Below are positions 4,882-10,016 of a DNA stretch of 10,016 nucleotides, piece after piece. Source of the DNA: Methanothrix sp. (GTDB taxonomy: Archaea; Halobacteriota; Methanosarcinia; Methanotrichales; Methanotrichaceae); assembly GCA_023229165.1 (NCBI GenBank), contig JALNZQ010000082.1:1-10016 (forward strand), read 5' to 3'. Each line of letters opens with the position of its first letter. Within the stretch, counting starts at the first letter, position 1. A program made the translations under genes and the position numbers. Under the pieces are notes generated by a model. That model saw only the letters and a list, made by a program, of their open reading frames with translations, made no database searches and was not told the DNA's origin.

Positions 4882-5763
4882 ATGGCGAGCATACTGATTT
4901 TGGGCGGCACTGGGGAGACCGGTTCCTGGTTTGCCCGCTACTTTAAGGAGAAGGGCTTTGATGTAGCGGTTTGGGGGCCGAGCGGCAAGGTGGAGGTGGC
5001 CGAGCGCCTGGGTGTGCGCTACGCAAAGGACATGATGGCAGAAGTGGAAAAAAGCGACATCGTCCTGGTCAGCGTCCTGATAGAGAAAACCGTAGAAATA
5101 ATTCGCGAGGTTGCGCCTCACATGCATCCCGGCAGCCTGATCATGGATGTGACCTCTATCAAGTCCGAGCCGGTAAGAGCCATGAAAACCTATGCCCCAA
5201 AAGGGGTAGAGGTGCTCGGCACGCATCCCATGTTCGGGCCCACCATGCCGGCTCTGCGCGGCCAGACAATCATCCTGACACCGGTGGAGGGAAAGACGGG
5301 AAAGTGGCTTTCCATCATGCAGTCGCTCTTCCAAACGGATGGGGCGCACGTGGAAATCCTGGATGCAGAAGAGCACGACGAGATCATGGCCGTGGTGCAG
5401 GCGCTCACTCACTTCGCCTACATCGGCATCGGGGCGGCTCTGCGCACCCTGGATTTTGATGTGCAAAGATCGCGCAGATTCATGTCCCCGGTCTACGAGA
5501 CCATGATCGACTTCGTGGGCCGAATTTTGGACCAGAATCCCGAACTGTACGCCTCTATCCAGAAGAATCCCAAGGCAGCAGTTGTTCGCCAGACATTTGT
5601 GGCCGAGTGCATGCGACTGAGCGAAAAAGCGGATGCGGGTGATCTGGAGGGCTTCAAGCAGATTATGCGGGCGGCGGCAGAGCACTACGGAGAAACGCAC
5701 GAGGCTCTGGAGAGGTCGGATCGAATGATCAACGTGCTGATAGGGGAAAAAGGAAAAAGCTAA
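4882..5763 (+). CDS. tyrA: Prephenate dehydrogenase
   Basis: Converts prephenate to 4-hydroxyphenylpyruvate with NAD(P)+, the committed step to tyrosine; cytoplasmic. 293 residues. The N-terminal dinucleotide-binding glycines are in ILILGGTGETG (residues 4-14). DVTSIK (89-94) and GTHPMFGP (113-120, with H115 as the family's catalytic-region His) are hallmark TyrA motifs, and EEHDEIMAVVQALTHF (163-178) begins the all-helical C-terminal domain. Length fits the catalytic domain alone; there is no chorismate mutase or ACT domain, which some archaeal and bacterial relatives carry. The frame opens at GTG 4864, but the ATG at 4882 is preferred: it starts right before the first strand and has GGAGG at 4866-4870, about 11 bases upstream. 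The 3' end overlaps the convergent PKD-protein gene by 4 bases. GC content is higher than in the toxin-antitoxin zone to the left, consistent with a native core gene. Confidence 0.9.
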   Translation: MASILILGGTGETGSWFARYFKEKGFDVAVWGPSGKVEVAERLGVRYAKDMMAEVEKSDIVLVSVLIEKTVEIIREVAPHMHPGSLIMDVTSIKSEPVRAMKTYAPKGVEVLGTHPMFGPTMPALRGQTIILTPVEGKTGKWLSIMQSLFQTDGAHVEILDAEEHDEIMAVVQALTHFAYIGIGAALRTLDFDVQRSRRFMSPVYETMIDFVGRILDQNPELYASIQKNPKAAVVRQTFVAECMRLSEKADAGDLEGFKQIMRAAAEHYGETHEALERSDRMINVLIGEKGKS

Positions 5764-7421
5764 TCAGAAGATATATTGATCATCAGCGAATTGGACCATC
5801 CAGAAGTGGCTCCTTTATCATCCAGGGCCATGGCTTTTACCTGGTATGTCCCGGCCTGGCTCCATTTGTGAGATACGCTTTCACTCTTCCCGGAATCAGA
5901 GAAGACCAAACCGGTCCAGGAAGTTGTTTTATCTCCCCAGTCGAATACATACTTGACCGGGTCTCCATCAGGATCGTTTGCAGATGTAGCATATCGATAA
6001 GTAGCCTTGCGTCTCCCATGGGTCGGTCCTGCTGGCACAATCGGCGAGTCGGGTGGATCATTGTCGCTGATAGTCACATTCATTAGATCCGTCCACCCCG
6101 ATGATGCGCCTTTGCTGTCTGTAGCGTTGGCTTTGATCTGGTAGCTTCCCGCTTTGATCCAGGTATGATTTGCGCTTTCAACTGATCCGGAATCGACCAT
6201 ATCGGTAGTGGAGGTCGCCCCATCCCCCCAGTCGAAGGAGTACATGACTTTGTCACCATCGATATCTTTAGCCATTGTAAAGTAGCTATGAGCGATTCCT
6301 ATGTAGCCAAAACTCGGTCCGAATAGGTTTCTGGGCTTATTGGGTTTATTGTTTGCAATAACTATTACTGTCAAATTCCCAGACCATTTTGATGTGGCAC
6401 CCAACTGATCCCTGGCAATGACTCTGATCAGGTAAGTTCCTTCTTCATTCCAACTATGCCCCGCACTTGCGTTGCACCCGGATCTGACAATATTTGTGCG
6501 AGACATATTTCCGTCTCCCCAGTCGAATGTGTACTCAGCTTCATCTCCGTCAGGGTCTGATGCGAATGAAGTGTAAGTATATGCGACCCAGGCATAGACC
6601 GATTCGGGTCCGGATGGTTTTGAGGGGTTGTCGGGAGGAGAATTTATGATGTGATTTTGCGCCTCCGACCATCCAGAGGCGCCTCCTTTTTCGTCACTGG
6701 CAAATGATTTTATCCGGTATGTTCCGGCTTTCTTCCAGGTATGATTTGCAGTCGCTCTTGCACCGGAGACGAGAAAGCCGGTGATCGATTTCGTTCCATC
6801 GCCCCAATCAAAAGTGTAGCGAATCTGATCTTCGTCTTGATCATTGGAGGATGCGGTATAATTATTGGCGGCTCCAGGTATGCCCAAAATTGGACCGAAT
6901 GGAGCCTTGGGTTTGCTCGGTGGTGTATTTATGGTGATGTTTAGCGACTCCGACCACCCAGAGACGGTTCCTTTGCTATCTGTGGCAATGGCTCTGATCC
7001 TGTATGTCCCGGCCTTACTCCAGGCGTGATTCGCACTCGCAGCAACACCCGAATTGATGAGTGGCGTGGTCGATTCGGTTTCGTCTCCCCAATCGAGGGT
7101 GACCTTCACCTGGCCCCTATCCGGATCGACGGCGACGGTGGAATAGCTGTAGGATGCCGCAGGGACGCCATTGGCCGGTCCGGAGATAACCGGTATTTCA
7201 GGAGGATTATTATAAATGTTGACACATATCAATGGTCCCGGCCAATAGGGCACGATGGCAGCGTAACCGCCCGTCCATTGCAGTGATTGTCCGGCATCGA
7301 AAACTGATCCGCAGATGACACAACTCACATTTCCGGTGGAAGGTGATCCTTGGGAAAATATGATGGATGACCAGAGCGTTGCCAATATGATAAAAACCCT
7401 TATTGATTGGCCAAACTTCAT
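5760..7421 (-). CDS. Secreted PKD-repeat surface protein (five repeats)
   Basis: 553 residues from ATG at 7421; a GTG three codons upstream is less likely because the signal peptide begins at MKFGQSIRVFIILATLWSS. After cleavage near residue 24-26 comes a head of about 50 residues with a CVIC pair (34-37) and a further Cys at 66. Five PKD domains of about 95 residues follow. Each carries the D-W-G-D core (Trp at residues 111, 206, 301, 398 and 495), a downstream A.H.W..AGTY.I.A strand and D.KG..SGWS, joined by PP.KP..P.GP linkers. Eleven N-X-S/T sequons are scattered through the protein (for example N187, N226, N305, N418, N549), suggesting a glycosylated envelope or adhesive protein. No transmembrane anchor or sorting signal is seen at the C-terminus, so attachment may be through other envelope proteins. 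It overlaps tyrA tail to tail by 4 bases. A specific ligand cannot be named. Confidence 0.88.
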   Translation of the reverse strand: MKFGQSIRVFIILATLWSSIIFSQGSPSTGNVSCVICGSVFDAGQSLQWTGGYAAIVPYWPGPLICVNIYNNPPEIPVISGPANGVPAASYSYSTVAVDPDRGQVKVTLDWGDETESTTPLINSGVAASANHAWSKAGTYRIRAIATDSKGTVSGWSESLNITINTPPSKPKAPFGPILGIPGAANNYTASSNDQDEDQIRYTFDWGDGTKSITGFLVSGARATANHTWKKAGTYRIKSFASDEKGGASGWSEAQNHIINSPPDNPSKPSGPESVYAWVAYTYTSFASDPDGDEAEYTFDWGDGNMSRTNIVRSGCNASAGHSWNEEGTYLIRVIARDQLGATSKWSGNLTVIVIANNKPNKPRNLFGPSFGYIGIAHSYFTMAKDIDGDKVMYSFDWGDGATSTTDMVDSGSVESANHTWIKAGSYQIKANATDSKGASSGWTDLMNVTISDNDPPDSPIVPAGPTHGRRKATYRYATSANDPDGDPVKYVFDWGDKTTSWTGLVFSDSGKSESVSHKWSQAGTYQVKAMALDDKGATSGWSNSLMINISSD

Positions 7422-7599
7422 CTGGTACACAAAGGAATAATCAGTAAGAATAGTATTTAAATTTTTCTACAGACATGTTAACGTTTGAGATGCCTGAAAT
7501 CTTCTGCTTACTTATCCCGTAGAAAATGAGCATTTAATTGATGGAGTTTCGATTCTTTCGTGTCCTTCACCGGAATATACTTACGGGCTAGGCCTGTTC

Positions 7600-7633
7600 A
7601 TCAAGAGCAAGCTACAAGATGTCTATTCTTGAT
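7600..7633. promoter_or_regulatory. Inverted repeat ATCAAGA-N20-TCTTGAT upstream of the efflux pump
   Basis: Two perfect 7-base arms at 7600-7606 and 7627-7633 lie 50 bases before the transporter start. Position suggests an operator or a 5' leader hairpin. No regulator gene is adjacent, and the arms are short enough to arise by chance. Confidence 0.35.
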
Positions 7634-7661
7634 AAGGAAAGGGAGATTAGGCACTTGGGAA

Positions 7662-7671
7662 AAGGAGTGAG
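7662..7671 (+). promoter_or_regulatory. Ribosome-binding site of the MFS transporter
   Basis: AAGGAGTGAG lies about 11 bases before ATG 7683. It matches much of the archaeal GGAGGTGA consensus and supports this start. Confidence 0.55.
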
Positions 7672-7682
7672 GCTCAATAGTA

Positions 7683-9116
7683 ATGCACGTTGAAGAAAGT
7701 GATTTGGAAAAGGAATCCGGCAGCGAGAATCGTTACATAGTCTTGCTGCTTGTTCTCACAGGCGTCTTGATGGCAGTGGTTGATGGGTCCGTGGTCAGCA
7801 TCGCCCTTCCAACCATTACGGCATATTTCAGTGTCAGCATCGCCCAGTCACAAATTATCATGACCGCTTATCTTGTCCCGCCCACCAGCTTGCTCATGAT
7901 CTTCGGCAAGGTCGCAGAATACGTGGGCAAGGCCAGGCTCTTCTTTATCGGCATTGCCCTTTTTACCGTCAGTTCTTTAGCCTGCGGCATGTCCACAAGC
8001 TTGAACCTCCTTGTGCTTTGCAGGATAATCCAGGCCACGGGAGCGGCCATGATGTTTTCCATAAGCTCGGCCATAATCTTCCAGGCTTTCCCCCGTGGTG
8101 AGCAGGGCCGGGCCATGGGTTACATCGGAGCAACTGTCGCTATCGGTAGCATGTTAGGACCCACATTGGGCGGTTTTATCGTAGATCTATTGGGCTGGAA
8201 GTATATTTTCCTCATAAACGTGCCTATCGGCATCATGCAGTTGCTGCTCTCTTTCCGGTACATGATAATCGAAGACACCAGATCCCATAGCGTCGATGTA
8301 GACTGGGTTGGCGCAGTAACTCTGATAACCATCATAGTCTCTCTGATGGCAATATTGGGCCAGCTTTCCATTAGCTTCACCTTTCAGCCCGCCATTCTGG
8401 CCACGGCCATGATCTTTCTTGGCTCTCTGGCGGCTTTCGTGATAATTGAGTCACGGCATAAGTCCCCGCTCCTGGACCTCTCCATATTCCGCTACAGGAT
8501 GTTTGTGCTGCCCTGTATCAGCATGATACTATTCTTTGTGGCCAACCTGATGATATCTATATTAGGGCCATTTTATTTTGAGGGCGTGATGGGCTATACG
8601 GCATCACAAGTAGGTTTGATTTATCTTATTGTCCCGGCCATAATGGTAATTGGTGCGCCGGTAACCGGATGGGTCTACGATAGACACCAGTTTCGGTACT
8701 TAGCCGCCCTGGGAATGTTGATTATGGCAATTTCCATGATGCTCCTCGGATATCTGGCAGGGAGCGCAGGTCGTGATCCACGATTGCTGCTGCTCACCTT
8801 TGTGTCCATGGGCATAGGCGGCGTCTTCTTCCAGAGCCCTAACAACACAGAGATAATGAGGGCCCTTCCCCGAGCAAAGATAAACATAGCCTCCAGCTTC
8901 ACAGCCACTATCAGAAACCTGGGAATGGCATTAGGGGTATCTTTTTCAGGTGTTCTGGTGTCTCTGCAGCTCGCCCAGGCGGGATACTATGGGACTCTTG
9001 TTGGGGCCGGGCCTGAGCTTCTCGCAGCGACCATAAGTCGAGTGATGATACTGGCAGGGCTGCTGTGTATAATAGGCACACTGGTCTCCATATACAGAGG
9101 AATGAATTCAGCTTAG
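7683..9116 (+). CDS. MFS drug efflux transporter, DHA2 (EmrB/QacA) family, 14 membrane helices
   Basis: A 477-residue inner-membrane antiporter, presumably exporting toxic compounds with proton uptake. Fourteen hydrophobic segments can be counted, the first at about 18-43 and the last at about 444-470, the DHA2 number. Family motifs are in place: the first-helix DGSVVSIALP (D34, the counterpart of LD.TIVN.ALP), motif A GKVAEYVGKARL (75-86, with Glu where Asp is usual), the helix 4 Arg in CRIIQATGAAMM (R114), and motif C GSMLGPTLGGFIVDLLGWKY followed by IFLINVPIG. The N-terminal 17 residues are acidic and cytoplasmic. The substrate cannot be told from sequence; multidrug, antibiotic or metabolite export are all possible. 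The gene stands alone, with no adjacent regulator or membrane-fusion protein. A palindromic element upstream may control it. Family call is strong, substrate unknown. Confidence 0.9.
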   Translation: MHVEESDLEKESGSENRYIVLLLVLTGVLMAVVDGSVVSIALPTITAYFSVSIAQSQIIMTAYLVPPTSLLMIFGKVAEYVGKARLFFIGIALFTVSSLACGMSTSLNLLVLCRIIQATGAAMMFSISSAIIFQAFPRGEQGRAMGYIGATVAIGSMLGPTLGGFIVDLLGWKYIFLINVPIGIMQLLLSFRYMIIEDTRSHSVDVDWVGAVTLITIIVSLMAILGQLSISFTFQPAILATAMIFLGSLAAFVIIESRHKSPLLDLSIFRYRMFVLPCISMILFFVANLMISILGPFYFEGVMGYTASQVGLIYLIVPAIMVIGAPVTGWVYDRHQFRYLAALGMLIMAISMMLLGYLAGSAGRDPRLLLLTFVSMGIGGVFFQSPNNTEIMRALPRAKINIASSFTATIRNLGMALGVSFSGVLVSLQLAQAGYYGTLVGAGPELLAATISRVMILAGLLCIIGTLVSIYRGMNSA

Positions 9117-9251
9117 TTCTAATTGTGTGTCATGTAAGCGTGCCGCTTTTCAATCCAGTGGAGATGGTGCAGGTTGATGCCACTGCCGTAGATAAAACCA
9201 CTTACGCCATCGAAGATACAGCGGCATAGATTCATAAAATACATCTTTCGC

Positions 9252-9286
9252 TTGATAAGCAATCAATTGCTAATAAATCGATTGAT
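9252..9286. repeat. Cluster of TTGAT/ATCAA inverted half sites
   Basis: TTGAT (9252-9256), ATCAA (9262-9266), an AGCAAT/ATTGCT dyad (9259-9272) and ATTGAT (9281-9286) lie within 35 bases. This could be a regulator-binding site or simply AT-rich sequence. Confidence 0.25.
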
Positions 9287-9491
9287 GAGCTTTTGAATCA
9301 CATTTTCATAACAGTCTCTATTGAAAATCTGTCTTTTTGATAATAGTAGCTGTCTTCCGGATCGTCGGTTATAAAATAAAGTTAGTAATATTTAGTTATG
9401 GTGTGCCGCGACAACTTATTATACTTATAACAACAGAATCATATTGTAAAAGATACTTATTACGCCTAATACTTATTATCAATGATATAGC

Positions 9492-9496
9492 GAGGT
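9492..9496 (+). promoter_or_regulatory. Ribosome-binding site of the secreted protein
   Basis: GAGGT six bases before ATG 9503. It selects this start over the overlapping frame that begins at 9337. Confidence 0.5.
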
Positions 9497-9502
9497 TTCT
9501 CT

Positions 9503-10016
9503 ATGAAGATAAATATCGCACGATCTGCATTTGTATGCGTTTTAACTATATGCATCGCGGTAACGACTGCAATGGGAATTACTGTAAACGTCTGCTCATC
9601 AAATGGTGCTGAAACGTCCACTTCTTATCAGAGCTTAAATCTAGATAAATCAACGTGGCTGAAACAAGACATAAACCTAGCCTCCGGCAAAATCTCATCC
9701 TACCTGCAAGCGGAAGGAGGGGGAAAAAACAGATTGGCGCAGTCACTATTCGGAAGTAGTTATGCTCTGACCAGTGACGTTCTCAGCCAGGGAACGCTCT
9801 TTATCTCTACATCCTCTTCTGCCTCAGGGCAGGCGGCCAGTATCAGTCAGGATGTGACAGGAGCAGGTATCCTGAGTCTCAATCTGCAAAGCAGGCAGGA
9901 CGATGCGACTGCAGGTCAAGAGGCAAGCGTGGACTATGGCATGCTGTCCAGCTCGCTGAGCCTTTATGCGGATGAGGGGCAAGGCGCCTTTGCCCACCAG
10001 AGCACAGATATGGATG
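9503..10016 (+). CDS. Secreted protein of unknown function, N-terminal part (runs off right edge)
   Basis: 171 residues are visible. Residues 1-24 form a signal peptide: a basic start (MKINIAR), a hydrophobic core (AFVCVLTICIAVTTA) and a likely cut after AMG. The mature part is rich in Ser, Ala, Gln, Gly and Asp, with alternating short strands (GTLFISTSSSASGQAASISQ; ILSLNLQSRQ; MLSSSLSLYADEGQG) that suggest a repetitive beta-solenoid or beta-sandwich surface protein. Methanogens of the Methanothrix type encode families of such secreted proteins, as recalled. No catalytic motif is visible. The start is supported by GAGGT six bases upstream. The rest of the gene lies outside the window, so neither full length nor anchoring can be judged. 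The role is probably in the cell envelope or sheath; this is inference. Confidence 0.72.
   Translation, partial: MKINIARSAFVCVLTICIAVTTAMGITVNVCSSNGAETSTSYQSLNLDKSTWLKQDINLASGKISSYLQAEGGGKNRLAQSLFGSSYALTSDVLSQGTLFISTSSSASGQAASISQDVTGAGILSLNLQSRQDDATAGQEASVDYGMLSSSLSLYADEGQGAFAHQSTDMD

Larger units (their letters stand above)
7422..7682. other. Divergent intergenic region between the PKD protein and the efflux pump
   Basis: No gene seen. It holds the promoters of both neighbours. On the minus strand an A/T-rich box (GAAAAATTTAAATAC, about 7457-7471) lies some 43 bases before the PKD-protein ATG, implying a leader of about 16 bases without a clear ribosome site. On the plus side it holds an inverted repeat and the ribosome-binding site of the transporter. 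Confidence 0.5.
9117..9502. other. AT-rich intergenic region
   Basis: No convincing gene. From 9119 to 9235 both strands have short open frames without recognised homology. From about 9240 the sequence becomes strongly AT-rich, with several TTGAT/ATCAA half sites at 9252-9286. The right end holds the promoter region of the secreted protein: a TATA-like stretch at about 9446-9461 (AAAAGATACTTATT) and the ribosome-binding site at 9492. Confidence 0.5.

Noticed and set aside
4971..5459. 162-codon plus-strand frame inside tyrA
   Set aside because: Arg/Gly/His-rich translation, typical of a shifted frame within a real gene.
4849..5700. 283-codon open frame antisense to tyrA
   Set aside because: Rich in His, Cys and Arg with no domain pattern. 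TyrA motifs on the plus strand explain the sequence.
9337..9612. 91-codon plus-strand frame
   Set aside because: Starts without a ribosome site and overlaps the signal peptide of the secreted protein at 9503, which has both a ribosome site and coding character.
1..10016. CRISPR arrays, tRNA or rRNA genes
   Set aside because: No regularly spaced direct repeats and no cloverleaf-like or rRNA-like segment were seen on either strand by eye.

Overview
The window looks archaeal, most likely a methanogen of the Methanothrix (Methanosaeta) type. The reasons are BRE/TATA-like promoters about 28-30 bases upstream of several start codons (leaderless style), GGAG-type Shine-Dalgarno sites before other genes, a secreted PKD-repeat protein rich in N-glycosylation sequons, and a dense patch of decaying toxin-antitoxin genes and transposase fragments. 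The genus is an inference from protein style, not a database match.

Layout. 1-1724 (minus strand): a carbon-nitrogen hydrolase of the N-carbamoylputrescine amidase type that runs off the left edge, preceded by a class I SAM-dependent methyltransferase. The last visible residues of the hydrolase look like the N-terminus of agmatine deiminase, so the full protein may be an AguB-AguA fusion. 1737-2310 (minus): 5' fragments of two unrelated transposases. 2338-3030 (plus): a 5'-truncated MNT nucleotidyltransferase with an intact catalytic motif, a HEPN toxin cut short, and a small frameshifted DNA-binding-type protein. 3035-3648 (minus): an intact-looking UPF0175 antitoxin followed by a DUF3368 PIN-like toxin without its N-terminus. 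3884-4119 (plus): a 54-residue antitoxin-like protein followed by what may be a RelE-like toxin remnant. Together, 2.3-4.1 kb is a toxin-antitoxin graveyard in which antitoxin-like parts survive better than toxins.

4265-4797 (plus): a two-gene, 4-base-overlapping unit encoding a two-headed DNA-binding protein (ribbon-helix-helix plus likely winged helix) and a 60-residue protein of unknown function. This is the best candidate for an undescribed module. 4882-5763 (plus): prephenate dehydrogenase (tyrosine biosynthesis), overlapping tail to tail by 4 bases with a secreted five-PKD-repeat surface protein on the minus strand (5760-7421). 7683-9116 (plus): a 14-helix DHA2-type drug efflux transporter. 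After an AT-rich gap, 9503 to the right edge encodes the start of a secreted protein rich in Ser, Ala and Gln.

The housekeeping genes (amidase, methyltransferase, tyrA, efflux pump) show no shared pathway. No RNA gene, CRISPR array or intact insertion sequence was seen.
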